Below, piece after piece: positions 1-8,200 of a stretch of DNA of 18,240 nt. This stretch comes from an uncultured Oscillospiraceae bacterium. Its GTDB lineage: Bacteria > Bacillota > Clostridia > Oscillospirales > Oscillospiraceae. The notes beneath the pieces are model-generated. The model was not told where the DNA came from. It made no database searches and worked only from the letters and a program-made list of their open reading frames with translations. Position 1 is the stretch's first letter, and each line of letters begins with the position of its first letter. The DNA is taken from positions 1-18,240 of the forward strand of contig CAJUCB010000036.1 in assembly GCA_910584805.1 (NCBI GenBank), read 5' to 3'. The translations under genes were made by a program, and so were the position numbers.

Positions 1-2819
1 ACAATGACCTGGTGGGCGTCGTGGTGGAGAGCATGGATAAGGTCAACGAGAAGCTGGGCACCCACTATAAGCCCTTCAACTACTACGGCGCGCCCGATGC
101 CACCGACGTAATCATCGCCATGGGCTCCGTCTGCGGCACCTTGGAGGAGGTCGTGGACGTGATGACCGCCCAGGGCAAGAAGGTGGGCGTACTAGAGGTC
201 CACCTCTTCCGGCCCTTCTCCGCCCAGCACTTCCTGGCGGAGCTGCCCAAGAGCGTGGAGCGCATCGCCGTGCTGGACCGTACCAAGGAGCCCGGCGCTT
301 TCGGTGAGCCTCTGTATCTGGACGTGGCGGCTGTCCTCAGCGACGCCGGCCGCAGCGACATCCGGGTGATCGGCGGCCGCTATGGCCTGTCCTCCAAGGA
401 CACCACCCCCGCCGATATGTACTCCGTGTTCCAGCACCTGGCCAAGGGTGGCCACAACCACTTCACCGCCAGTATCCACGACGACGTGACCCACCTCTCC
501 GTGGAACCCTGCGCCTTTGTTATGCCGGATGATCCCACCCAGGCCTCCGTGAAGATCTGGGGCATCGGCTCCGATGGTCTGGTGGGTGCCTCCAAGAACA
601 CCTCCAAGATCATCGGCGACCATACGGACAAATACGTTCAGGCCTATTTCCAATACGACTCCAAAAAGTCCGGCGGCCTGACCATCAGCCACCTGCGCTT
701 TGGCGACAAGCCCATCCGCTCCGCCTACTATGTGGGTGCGGCGGACTGCGTGATCTGCGGCAACCCCACCTATATCGACAAATACGATATGGTGAAGGAT
801 ATCAAGCCCGGCGGCGTGTTCCTACTGAACTGCAGCTGGGAGGGGGAGGAGCTGGAGAAGCACCTGCCCGCCGACGTGAAGCAGCAGCTGGCCAAAAAGA
901 ATATCAAGCTCTACACCTGCGACGCGGTGAAGCTGGCCCGTGCGATCGGCTTGAAAGGCCGCATCAACACCATCCTTCAGTCCGCTTACTTCAAGCTGGC
1001 TGGCCTGATCCCGGCGGAAGAGGCCATTGAGTACATGCGCCGGGGCATCGTCAAGGACTATGCCGCCAAGGGCCAGAAGATTGTAGACATGAACATGGCT
1101 GCCGTCCATGCCGGACAGGAGGCCGCCAAGGAGGTTCCCGTCCCCGCCAGCTGGGCGGACGCGGTGGACGCCCCCAAGGAGACCGCTCCCCTCAAGGCCG
1201 TCAACCAGGAGCAGGCAGACTATGTCCAAAATATCCTCATCCCCACCAACGACCTGAAGGGCGATTCCCTGCCAGTGTCGGCCTTTACGCCGTACATCAC
1301 CGGCAAAGTGCCCTCTGGCACCTCCGCCTTTGAAAAGCGGGGCATCGCGGTGGATATCCCCGTGTGGCACCCGGAAAACTGCACCCAGTGTAACTGGTGC
1401 GCCGCTGTGTGTCCCCACGCCTGTGTCCGGCCCTTCGTGCTGAAGGAGGAGGACGCCCAGGACCTGAACACCGCCCCCAGCAAGGCGGTACCGGGCAAGC
1501 GCTTCATCATGGCGGTCTCCGCCCAGGACTGCACCGGCTGCGGCTCCTGCGCCGAGATGTGCCCCGCCCGGAACAAGGCCCTCACCATGGAAGCCTCCGC
1601 AGGGCGCATGGCCCAGGATCAGGCGGACTTTGAATATGCCAAGGAGAAGGGCATTCAGGAGGGGTCCGGCGAGAATGTCCGCACCTCCCAGCTCCTGCGG
1701 CCCTATCTGGAATACTCCGGGGCCTGCCCCGGCTGCGGCGAGACCCCCTATGCCAAGATGGTCACCCAGCTCTTTGGGGACCACGCCATCATCGCCAACG
1801 CCACCGGCTGCTCCTCTATCTGGGGTGCATCCGTGCCCAGCATGCCCTATGTGATCGACGAGAACGGGAAGGGTCCCGCCTGGGCCAACTCCCTCTTTGA
1901 GGACAACGCAGAGTTCGGCTATGGCATGGCTGTGAGTATGCGTACCCGCCGGGATGCCCTGGCTGTGGTGATCCGCCGCATGGCCAAGAAACCCAACTTC
2001 GGCCGCACGGCCAGGACCTGGGTGGAAAAGCGGAACACCCCCGACGCCGCCGGCCTGGGCGACGCCCTGGTGGCCCTGTGCAAGCTCTATCCCGAGGACC
2101 CGGACGCCAAGTTCGTCCTGGCCAACACTGACCTGCTGCCCCGCCCCTCCATGTGGCTCTTCGGCGGCGACGGCTGGGCCTACGACATTGGCTACGGTGG
2201 CCTGGATCACATCCTGGCTTCCCGGGAGAACTTCAACGTCTTGGTCTTTGACACCGAGGTCTATTCCAACACCGGCGGCCAGTCCTCCAAGGCCACGCCC
2301 ACCGGTGCGGTGGCTCGCTTCGCCGACGGCGGCAAGATCACCGGCAAGAAGGACCTGGCACAGATCGCCATGTCCTATGGCCACGTGTATGTAGCCCAGG
2401 TGGCCATGGGTGCCAACCCTGCCCAGACCCTTCGGGCCATCAAGGAGGCGGAGAGCTATGACGGCCCGTCCCTTATCATCGCTTACGCCCCCTGCATCAA
2501 CCACGGCCTCAAGGCCGGCATGAACCGCTCCATGTTGGAGATGAAGAAAGCCGTCCGGGCAGGCTATTGGAACCTGCTGCGCTTTGACCCGCGGCTGGTG
2601 GACCAGGGGAAGAACCCCCTGCAGATCGACAGCGCCAAGCCCAACGAACCCTATGACGCCTTCCTGAAGGGCGAGGTGCGCTATGCTTCCCTGAGTATGA
2701 AGAATCCCGAACGCGCCGCGGAGCTCTATGCCGCGTCGGAGAAGGCAGCTCTGGGCCGCTATGACAGCCTCCTGAGCCGCCGGGATAGTCTGGAACCGAA
2801 GGAGGGAGAGGCGAAATGA
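1..2819 (+). CDS. nifJ: Pyruvate:ferredoxin (flavodoxin) oxidoreductase, 3' part
   Basis: Oxidises pyruvate and CoA to acetyl-CoA and CO2 and reduces ferredoxin; a cytoplasmic, oxygen-sensitive enzyme central to anaerobic metabolism. The reading frame is already open at base 3 (codons N-D-L before the first GTG at 12), so the gene begins upstream; 938 codons are present against about 1170-1200 residues for the single-chain family, so roughly the first 235 residues are missing. Visible in order: the end of the pyruvate-binding region, the gamma-type domain (to about nt 1000), two ferredoxin-like 4Fe-4S motifs (CTQCNWCAAVCP near nt 1380 and CTGCGSCAEMCP near nt 1530), the CPGCGETPY and NATGCSSIWG motifs of the TPP domain with its third 4Fe-4S cluster (nt 1720-1820), and GGDGWAYDIGYGG plus EVYSNTGGQSSK (nt 2165-2290). 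It overlaps the next gene by 4 bp (ATGA), indicating translational coupling. Confidence 0.97.
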   Translation, partial: NDLVGVVVESMDKVNEKLGTHYKPFNYYGAPDATDVIIAMGSVCGTLEEVVDVMTAQGKKVGVLEVHLFRPFSAQHFLAELPKSVERIAVLDRTKEPGAFGEPLYLDVAAVLSDAGRSDIRVIGGRYGLSSKDTTPADMYSVFQHLAKGGHNHFTASIHDDVTHLSVEPCAFVMPDDPTQASVKIWGIGSDGLVGASKNTSKIIGDHTDKYVQAYFQYDSKKSGGLTISHLRFGDKPIRSAYYVGAADCVICGNPTYIDKYDMVKDIKPGGVFLLNCSWEGEELEKHLPADVKQQLAKKNIKLYTCDAVKLARAIGLKGRINTILQSAYFKLAGLIPAEEAIEYMRRGIVKDYAAKGQKIVDMNMAAVHAGQEAAKEVPVPASWADAVDAPKETAPLKAVNQEQADYVQNILIPTNDLKGDSLPVSAFTPYITGKVPSGTSAFEKRGIAVDIPVWHPENCTQCNWCAAVCPHACVRPFVLKEEDAQDLNTAPSKAVPGKRFIMAVSAQDCTGCGSCAEMCPARNKALTMEASAGRMAQDQADFEYAKEKGIQEGSGENVRTSQLLRPYLEYSGACPGCGETPYAKMVTQLFGDHAIIANATGCSSIWGASVPSMPYVIDENGKGPAWANSLFEDNAEFGYGMAVSMRTRRDALAVVIRRMAKKPNFGRTARTWVEKRNTPDAAGLGDALVALCKLYPEDPDAKFVLANTDLLPRPSMWLFGGDGWAYDIGYGGLDHILASRENFNVLVFDTEVYSNTGGQSSKATPTGAVARFADGGKITGKKDLAQIAMSYGHVYVAQVAMGANPAQTLRAIKEAESYDGPSLIIAYAPCINHGLKAGMNRSMLEMKKAVRAGYWNLLRFDPRLVDQGKNPLQIDSAKPNEPYDAFLKGEVRYASLSMKNPERAAELYAASEKAALGRYDSLLSRRDSLEPKEGEAK

Positions 2820-4183
2820 TCAACAATGTGAGAGAACGCACCCCCATGCCCCAGCAGGACATCAAGCGCCGCTGCACCAACTTCGACGAGGTGGACCTGG
2901 GGTACACGGAGATGGACGCCATCCGGGAGGCCATGCGCTGCCTGAAATGCCGCAAGAAGCCCTGCACCACTGGCTGTCCCATCGGCCAGCACATTCCCGC
3001 GTTCATTGAGCGGGTGTCCGAGGGGGATTTTGAAGGGGCCTATGAGGTCATCATGGGCCAGAGCTCTTTGCCCGCCGTCTGTGGTCGGGTCTGCCCCCAG
3101 GAGGAGCAGTGCGAGAAGAATTGCGCCCAGGCTGTTCGGGGCGAGGCCGTGGGGATCGGCCGTTTGGAGCGCTTCGTGGCCGACTGGTACGCCGCCCGCC
3201 ACGCTGCCGCCGCCCCAGCGGTGGAGCCCAAGGGCAAGAAGGTGGCCGTGATCGGTTCCGGCCCTGCGGGCATCGCCTGCGCTGGCGACCTGGCAGCCTT
3301 GGGCTACAGCGTCACCGTGTTTGAGAAGCTCAGCTTTGCCGGAGGTATCCTTACGTATGGTATCCCCCAGTTTGTCCTGCCAAACGACGTGGTGGAGCGG
3401 GAGCTGGAAAAGCTGAAGGCCCAGGGGGTGGAGATTGTCACCAGCACCCCTGTGGATAAAAATAAGTCCGTTGACGAGCTGATGAAGGCCGGCTATGAGG
3501 CGGTGTTCATTGGCAACGGCGCCGACGTGCCCCAGGTGCCCGCCGGACTGGACACCAGCCTGGAAGGGGTCTGGTCCGCCAACGACTACCTGACCCAGGT
3601 GAACCTGAACCGGGCGGCCCTGCCCAAGAACATCAGCGACGCCAAGCGTGTGCTGGTGGTAGGCGGCGGCAACGTGGCGGTGGATGCCGTCCGCTGTGCC
3701 CTGCGCCTGGGGGCGGAGACCATGATGGTCTACCGCCGCACCCTGGCTGAGGCTCCCGCCCGTCGGGACGAGATTGCCCACACCCAGGAGGAGGGCATCG
3801 AAATCCGGGAGCTCACCAACCCCGTGGCCTGCTATGGGGAGAACGGGGTTCTCACCGGCGTGAAGTGTGAGAAGATGGCGCTGGGCGAGCCCGACGCCTC
3901 CGGCCGCCGCCGTCCTGTGGGTACCGGGGAGTTTTTCGACGTGCCCTGCGATAATCTGGTGATCGCCACCGGTACCTCCTACAGTGAGGACGTGGTGGAC
4001 ACTACCACTGGCATCGACAAGGACCAGTGGGGCGGCATTGCCACCCAGGAGGATTGCAGCACCAGCCGTCCCGGCGTGTTCGCCGGCGGCGACGCAGTCA
4101 CCGGCCCTGCCACTGTGGTAAAAGCCATGGGCGCTGGGAAGCGGGCGGCCGTGAGCATTGACCAGTATCTGGCAAACAAGTGA
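2816..4183 (+). CDS. gltA: GltD/NfnB-family FAD-NAD(P) oxidoreductase (glutamate synthase small-subunit type)
   Basis: A 455-residue flavoprotein of the family that includes the glutamate synthase beta subunit, NfnB and sulfide dehydrogenase subunit. The N-terminus carries the Fe-S cysteines (CLKCRKKPCTTGCPIGQHIP at about residues 42-61, then CGRVCPQEEQCEKNC). An FAD Rossmann motif GSGPAGIA lies near residue 146, a second nucleotide motif GGGNVAVDAVRCALRLGAE with the NADPH-type YRR follows near 282, and the C-terminal FAD motif GVFAGGDAVTGPATVVKAMGAG lies near 420. Length and domains are complete. The ATG overlaps the nifJ stop by 4 bp, so the two are almost certainly one operon, suggesting electron exchange between the ferredoxin pool and NAD(P)H. 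No glutamate synthase large subunit or NfnA partner is visible, so the true partner and substrate are not settled. Annotation pipelines usually call it NADPH-dependent glutamate synthase (gltA). Confidence 0.88.
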   Translation: MINNVRERTPMPQQDIKRRCTNFDEVDLGYTEMDAIREAMRCLKCRKKPCTTGCPIGQHIPAFIERVSEGDFEGAYEVIMGQSSLPAVCGRVCPQEEQCEKNCAQAVRGEAVGIGRLERFVADWYAARHAAAAPAVEPKGKKVAVIGSGPAGIACAGDLAALGYSVTVFEKLSFAGGILTYGIPQFVLPNDVVERELEKLKAQGVEIVTSTPVDKNKSVDELMKAGYEAVFIGNGADVPQVPAGLDTSLEGVWSANDYLTQVNLNRAALPKNISDAKRVLVVGGGNVAVDAVRCALRLGAETMMVYRRTLAEAPARRDEIAHTQEEGIEIRELTNPVACYGENGVLTGVKCEKMALGEPDASGRRRPVGTGEFFDVPCDNLVIATGTSYSEDVVDTTTGIDKDQWGGIATQEDCSTSRPGVFAGGDAVTGPATVVKAMGAGKRAAVSIDQYLANK

Positions 4184-4206
4184 GACAATAAAATAGCACC
4201 ATGATA

Positions 4207-4241
4207 CTGTGGGGAGGCTTGTAAAAGTCTCCCCACGGTTT
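4207..4241 (+). terminator. Probable intrinsic terminator of the nifJ-gltA operon
   Basis: A hairpin starts 24 nt after the gltA stop. GTGGGGAGGCTT (4209-4220) pairs with AAGTCTCCCCAC (4225-4236) over 12 bp with one G-U pair, closing a GTAA (GNRA) tetraloop; two further weak outer pairs are possible. The following T-tract is short (GGTTTC), so termination may be incomplete. Confidence 0.65.
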
Positions 4242-4267
4242 CACCCAACGATAAGAAGGATAGGTTT

Positions 4268-4375
4268 ATGGAAGCGAACAAAGTATTCGCCATGAAGCTT
4301 ACAAAGCTATATCCACGGCTGGTGGACGAACTGGCGAAGGGGAAACCGATGGAGAAAATATTGCGCCAGCCGTGA
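4268..4375 (+). CDS. Small 35-codon ORF, possible DUF2200-like remnant
   Basis: ATG at 4268 follows AGAAGGA (4253-4259) at 8 nt, a reasonable ribosome binding site, and the frame runs 35 codons to TGA at 4373. The product is basic (start MEANKVFAMKLTKLYPRLV). From memory, its first 20 residues resemble the N-terminus of the small DUF2200 family (pattern R/K-I/V-F/Y-x-M-x-x-x-x-x-Y-P-L-x-V), but it ends where that family would continue with a longer conserved C-terminus, so it may be a truncated relative. It lies between the gltA terminator and the promoter of the next gene. It could also be chance; whether it is expressed is unknown. Confidence 0.4.
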   Translation: MEANKVFAMKLTKLYPRLVDELAKGKPMEKILRQP

Positions 4376-4418
4376 TGGAGAAAAGGGATTTTTTCCTATA
4401 GAAAGCGCTGCCATTTTG

Positions 4419-4427
4419 TGTTAGAAT
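4419..4427 (+). promoter_or_regulatory. Extended -10 promoter for the secreted-protein gene
   Basis: TGTTAGAAT gives an extended -10 (TG-N-TAGAAT, 4419-4427) 53 nt upstream of the ATG at 4480. No good -35 is seen at the expected distance, which fits an extended -10 type. A short inverted repeat CCGCC/GGCGG (about 4439-4455) lies in the untranslated leader. Confidence 0.45.
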
Positions 4428-4479
4428 AGGGAGAGATACCGCCGGTAGCGGCGGAAAACCAATGAAAGGGGAGAGGTCT

Positions 4480-5631
4480 ATGAAAAAAAGGCTCCTTACC
4501 CTGGTCTGCGCCCTGGCGCTGGTGCTGTCTTTGATGATAGTCCCCGCCGCCGCGACGGAGACCTTCTTCCTGGGGATCAACGATACCCTGCCAGTAGGCT
4601 CCACCCAGATCACACCCATCCAGTATAACGGTTGGGTCTATGTGCCCATGGGGGTGTTCAACAGCCGGGTGACAGGGGTGAACTTGGGGGTCTATTGCGG
4701 CCTGACAGACAACGACCAGAGCCTGGTCTTTTACAACCTCTCTGGGCGGACCTTGACCTTCGACCTGGTCAACGGCACTGCTACCTCGGATTCGGGAACC
4801 TCCCCGGTGCCCTCCAGCACAGTGCGCAGGAACGGTACCTATTACGCCCCGGCCTATGCCATCTGCCAGTATTTCGGCTTGACCTACTCCTTCCATAGCA
4901 CGGAGTATGGCCCCCTCCTGCGGATCAAGGACAGCAACGCGGTTCTGAGCGAATCCCTCTTCCTCAGCTCGACGGCTTCCCTTATGCGCAACAGGAGTGG
5001 CGCTGGCAACAACAGCAGCAGCAATCCCCCCACAACCAACCCCGGTACGGCGCCGCCGCCCCAGCAGCCTGCGGTCCCGGAGGAACCGGTGATTCCAGAA
5101 CGGGAGGAGCCGGTGCCCAGCTTTTCCCTGTACCTGGGGGTGCGGGCCCCCTCAGGGGTGGACCTGACGGGAACACTGAACGCCCTGGCTGGGGTGAATG
5201 CCTCCGCGGTGGTCTTTTTCCCGGCGAACACGTTGGCGGAAAACACAGCTCAGCTCCGCCAGGCGGTGGCCCGGGGTCATAAAGTGGGCCTCATCCCCCA
5301 GGGGGAGACGGCCCAGGACCAGCTAAACAGCGTGGCCGAAGGCAGCGGCCAACTGGCCCGCATCCTGCGCCAGGAGACTTGGTTCGTTTTGAGCAGTGAC
5401 CAGGCGTTCACCCAGGCGGGCTACCTCTGCTGGTCGCCGGGCTTGATCCTGTCCGGCAACACCAAGGCGGCCACCCTCTATGACAACGTGGTGGACTACG
5501 GCTCCGGCCGGAGCTCCGCCGGGCGGGTGCTGTTGGAGGGCGGCGGCACCAGCGTGAACCTCTCGGCGGTGCTGAACCGCCTGGCTGAGGACGGGGATGC
5601 CTTCCGTCCACCCAGGGAGACGAGATATTAA
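4480..5631 (+). CDS. Secreted protein: copper-amine-oxidase-N-like domain plus degenerate polysaccharide-deacetylase domain
   Basis: The start at 4480 is preferred over the in-frame ATG at 4462 because GGGGAGAGG (4469-4477) is the ribosome binding site and the product then begins with a clean signal peptide (MKKRLL, hydrophobic core, PAAA cleavage region): 383 residues, exported. Residues of about 25-160 resemble the copper amine oxidase N-terminal-like domain common in clostridial surface proteins (YNGWVYVPMGVF, TYYAPAYAICQYFGL). A Pro/Ser/Asn-rich linker (about residues 170-215) follows. The C-terminal part aligns by pattern to the NodB deacetylase fold (AVVFFPANTLAEN like ATFFVxGxxxxxxP; QAVARGHKVGL like xIxxxGHExGxHT), but the metal-binding Asp and the HxxxH histidines are absent (GLIPQGETAQ instead). 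It is therefore probably not a working deacetylase and may bind cell-wall glycan. It is a single-gene unit between its own promoter and a strong terminator. Confidence 0.72.
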   Translation: MKKRLLTLVCALALVLSLMIVPAAATETFFLGINDTLPVGSTQITPIQYNGWVYVPMGVFNSRVTGVNLGVYCGLTDNDQSLVFYNLSGRTLTFDLVNGTATSDSGTSPVPSSTVRRNGTYYAPAYAICQYFGLTYSFHSTEYGPLLRIKDSNAVLSESLFLSSTASLMRNRSGAGNNSSSNPPTTNPGTAPPPQQPAVPEEPVIPEREEPVPSFSLYLGVRAPSGVDLTGTLNALAGVNASAVVFFPANTLAENTAQLRQAVARGHKVGLIPQGETAQDQLNSVAEGSGQLARILRQETWFVLSSDQAFTQAGYLCWSPGLILSGNTKAATLYDNVVDYGSGRSSAGRVLLEGGGTSVNLSAVLNRLAEDGDAFRPPRETRY

Positions 5632-5648
5632 AGCAGATCAACCAACCC

Positions 5649-5687
5649 CCGCGGTGTTCCGATGATCTCGGAATGCCGCGGTTTTTT
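5649..5687 (+). terminator. Strong intrinsic terminator
   Basis: CCGCGGTGTTCCGA (5649-5662) pairs with TCGGAATGCCGCGG (5668-5681) over 14 bp including two wobble pairs, with a 5-nt loop followed by TTTTTT (5682-5687). It lies 17 nt after the stop of the secreted-protein gene. Confidence 0.93.
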
Positions 5688-5737
5688 CGTCATTTTGATG
5701 AAAAAAAGGGGCTTTGGAAAAAAATCCACCGAAGGCC

Positions 5738-5765
5738 TTGCAATTTTGGACTAATGTGGTATCAT
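5738..5765 (+). promoter_or_regulatory. Sigma-A-type promoter of the amino acid ABC operon
   Basis: TTGCAA (5738-5743), 16-bp spacer, TATCAT (5760-5765). This would start transcription near 5772, about 54 nt before the lipoprotein ATG at 5826. Confidence 0.65.
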
Positions 5766-5825
5766 GTTAGTGCTTTACCACGATAGAGTGCTAAATGATA
5801 TCAAAGCGAGATTGGAGAGTTGAAT

Positions 5826-6662
5826 ATGAAAAAGTTACTTGCAATGCTGTTGGCGGCCACCCTGTGCCTCACCCTGCTGTGCGCCTGCGGCAGTAGCGAC
5901 CCCGAGGAAGGCACCCCCCCGGAGAACGATAGCAAAACCACAGGGAGCGAGGCAGGCAAGCTCATCGTCGGCTTCGACGCAGAGTTCCCCCCCTTCGGCT
6001 TCATGGCCGAGGACGGCAGCTATGACGGCTTCGACCTGGCGATGGCCAAGGAAGTCTGTGACCGTCTGGGCTGGGAGTATGAGGAGAGCGCCATCGACTG
6101 GAACAGCAAGGATGCTGAGCTGAAGGCCGGCACCATCAACTGCATCTGGAACGGCTTTACCTTCAATGGCCGCGAGGATCAGTACACCTGGTCCGACCCC
6201 TACGTGGACAACTCCATCGTCGTGGTGGTGAAGGCTGACTCCGGCATTACTTCCCTGGCAGACCTGGCAGGCAAGACCCTCATGTCCCAGACCGGTTCCT
6301 CCGCCACCGATGCCATCAATAAGAATACGGAATTTAAGGATTCCCTGGGCAAGGTGATTGAGCTGGCGGACTACAACATGGGCTTCATGGAGCTGGCCCA
6401 GGGCAGCGTGGACGCAATTGCCGCCGACCTGGGGGTGGCAACCTACCAGATGGGTGCCAACGAGGGCAACTACGTGATGCTGGAAGAGCCCATCGCCAAG
6501 GAACAGTATGCTGTGGGCTTCCTGAAGGGCAACACAGAGCTGCGGGACGCTGTGAACAAGACCCTGAAGGAAATGGCTGACGACGGCACCATGTTGGAGA
6601 TCGCCAAGAAGTACGTAGACAAGGGCCTGGTTCTGGAGAGCCTGTGCATGATCGAGGGGTAA
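5826..6662 (+). CDS. Polar amino acid ABC transporter, substrate-binding lipoprotein
   Basis: Start chosen at the ATG at 5826, 6 nt after GGAGAG (5814-5819), rather than the in-frame TTG at 5820. The 278-residue product has a lipoprotein signal (MKKLLAMLLAA...LLCAC-GSS, lipobox L-C-A-C with the lipidated Cys at about residue 22), so it is anchored outside the membrane. A short acidic linker precedes a family 3 solute-binding domain: KLIVGFDAEFPPFGF, GFDLAMAKEVCDRLG, GTINCIWNGFTF, and the C-terminal KEQYAVGFLKGN...DDGTMLEIAKKY. It would capture an amino acid (a polar or sulfur amino acid is plausible; the exact ligand cannot be read) for the permease and ATPase encoded downstream. A strong stem-loop follows the gene, which may raise its level above the membrane subunits. 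Confidence 0.93.
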   Translation: MKKLLAMLLAATLCLTLLCACGSSDPEEGTPPENDSKTTGSEAGKLIVGFDAEFPPFGFMAEDGSYDGFDLAMAKEVCDRLGWEYEESAIDWNSKDAELKAGTINCIWNGFTFNGREDQYTWSDPYVDNSIVVVVKADSGITSLADLAGKTLMSQTGSSATDAINKNTEFKDSLGKVIELADYNMGFMELAQGSVDAIAADLGVATYQMGANEGNYVMLEEPIAKEQYAVGFLKGNTELRDAVNKTLKEMADDGTMLEIAKKYVDKGLVLESLCMIEG

Positions 6663-6694
6663 TCCCCATACAGACCGTTTACAACAAGTTTATG

Positions 6695-6731
6695 GCAACA
6701 GCCTTGCCGGGAAAAACGGCAAGGCTGTTGC
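6695..6731 (+). other. Intercistronic 15-bp stem-loop between binding protein and permease
   Basis: GCAACAGCCTTGCCG (6695-6709) and CGGCAAGGCTGTTGC (6717-6731) form a perfect 15-bp stem with a 7-nt GGAAAAA loop. No T-tract follows, and the permease ribosome binding site begins 7 nt later, so it is more likely an mRNA 3'-end stabiliser or partial attenuator than a full terminator. Confidence 0.75.
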
Positions 6732-6752
6732 TTGCCAAGAGGTGGTAACAGG

Positions 6753-7409
6753 ATGAGCATACAAACCATGCTTTTGACCTTGAGCGAGGGCTTCGGCCTG
6801 ACCTTGGTGATCTTCTTTCTGACCCTGGTGTTTTCCTTGCCCCTGGGGCTGCTGGTGGCCCTGGGTCGGATGTCAAAATTCGCACCCTTAAAGTGGCTGG
6901 TGCAGGCGTATATCTCCATTATGCGGGGCACGCCATTGATGCTCCAGCTCATTGCCATTTATTTTGGGCCCAGCTTGCTCTTTGGCATGTCCCTGCCTAG
7001 GAATTGGCGGATGACTGCCACGGTGGTGGCCTTTGTGCTGAACTATGCCGCTTACTTTGCCGAGATTTACCGGGGCGGGATTCTGTCCATGCCCCTGGGG
7101 CAGTATGAGGCGGCGGAGGTTTTGGGCTATTCCAAGACCCGTACCTTCCTGACCATCATCCTCCCCCAGGTGATCAAAAGCATCCTGCCCGCAGTGACCA
7201 ATGAGATCATCATCCTGGTGAAGGACACCTCTCTGGCCTATGCCATCGGCGTGGTGGAGATGTTTACAGCGGCCAAGCAGATCTGTGTTGCCCCCAATTC
7301 CCCGGGGCTGCTGGCGCTGCTGGCGGCTGGGGTGTTCTACTACGTGTTCAATCTGGTGGTGGCCATTCTCATGGAGCGGGTGGAGAAACGCCTGGCCTAT
7401 TACCGCTAA
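6753..7409 (+). CDS. Amino acid ABC transporter permease (HisM/GlnP family)
   Basis: Start at the ATG at 6753, 7 nt after AGAGGTGG (6738-6745); an upstream in-frame TTG at 6732 lies at the base of the stem-loop and is less likely. The product is 218 residues, the usual size for this family, with about five membrane segments (e.g. LTLVIFFLTLVFSLPLGLLV near the N-terminus; LLALLAAGVFYYVFNLVVAI near the C-terminus). It contains MRGTPLMLQL and the EAA loop (GQYEAAEVLGYSKTRTFLTI...LPQ), which docks to the ATPase. It probably forms a homodimeric channel in the cytoplasmic membrane. The ATPase GTG follows 15 bp after its stop. Confidence 0.95.
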   Translation: MSIQTMLLTLSEGFGLTLVIFFLTLVFSLPLGLLVALGRMSKFAPLKWLVQAYISIMRGTPLMLQLIAIYFGPSLLFGMSLPRNWRMTATVVAFVLNYAAYFAEIYRGGILSMPLGQYEAAEVLGYSKTRTFLTIILPQVIKSILPAVTNEIIILVKDTSLAYAIGVVEMFTAAKQICVAPNSPGLLALLAAGVFYYVFNLVVAILMERVEKRLAYYR

Positions 7410-7424
7410 AGGAGGGGGAGCACT

Positions 7425-8189
7425 GTGAAGCTATTGGAAATGAAAAACATCGAAAAGTCCTTTGGGGACTTGCAGGTGTTAAAGGATATCAACCTTTTCG
7501 TGGAAGAGGGGGAAGTGGTGTCCATTATCGGCCCCTCCGGCTCGGGGAAATCCACCCTGCTGCGTTGCGCCACGTTTTTGGAGACCATTGACGCCGGGTC
7601 CATTGCCTATGTGGGACAGTATGCGGCAGAGACCAAGACGGCAGGGGGACGGGCAGAATATGTCTCCACTGGGGAGCTGAAAAAGCTGCGGAACAACTTC
7701 GGCCTGGTGTTTCAGAACTTCAACCTCTTCCCCCACTTCTCCGTCCTGCGCAATGTCATTGATGCCCCCCTGAACGTCCAAAAGCGGGAGCGGAAAGCGG
7801 TGGAGGCGGAGGCCATGGAGCTGTTGGGGAAGATGGGCTTGGCAGACAAGGCCAAGAATTATCCCTACCAGCTCTCAGGCGGCCAGCAGCAGCGGGTGTC
7901 CATCGTCCGGGCCTTGGCCATGAACCCCAAAATCCTCTTCTTTGACGAACCCACCTCGGCCCTGGACCCGGAGCTGACCCAGGAGGTTCTGAAGGTGATC
8001 CGGGCCCTGGCAGAGGAGAAGATGACCATGGTGATCGTCACCCATGAGATGGCCTTTGCCAACGCGGTGTCTGACCGGGTAATCTTTATGGACGGCGGCG
8101 TGGTGGTGGAGGAGGGTCCCCCCAGCGAAGTCTTTGGGAACCCCCAGCAGGCTCGCACCAAACAATTTTTGGAGAAATACAGCGATTGA
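7425..8189 (+). CDS. Amino acid ABC transporter ATP-binding protein
   Basis: GTG start at 7425 after GGAGGGGGA (7411-7419); 254 residues. Motifs in order: Walker A GPSGSGKST (about residue 36), Q-loop LVFQNFNLFPH, signature LSGGQQQR (about 150), Walker B ILFFDEPTSALDPE (about 168-181) and the H-loop VTHEM (about 205). It powers import by the lipoprotein-permease pair just upstream. Between Walker A and the Q-loop there is a stretch (around residues 60-85) somewhat longer than in typical GlnQ/HisP proteins, a variation found in some clostridial relatives. It is the last gene of the operon. Confidence 0.96.
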   Translation: MKLLEMKNIEKSFGDLQVLKDINLFVEEGEVVSIIGPSGSGKSTLLRCATFLETIDAGSIAYVGQYAAETKTAGGRAEYVSTGELKKLRNNFGLVFQNFNLFPHFSVLRNVIDAPLNVQKRERKAVEAEAMELLGKMGLADKAKNYPYQLSGGQQQRVSIVRALAMNPKILFFDEPTSALDPELTQEVLKVIRALAEEKMTMVIVTHEMAFANAVSDRVIFMDGGVVVEEGPPSEVFGNPQQARTKQFLEKYSD

Positions 8190-8200
8190 CGCTCTTTTTT

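Noticed and set aside
822..2504. 560-residue minus-strand ORF
   Set aside because: Shadow of nifJ in GC-rich codons; low-complexity Gly/Val/His composition and no family features.
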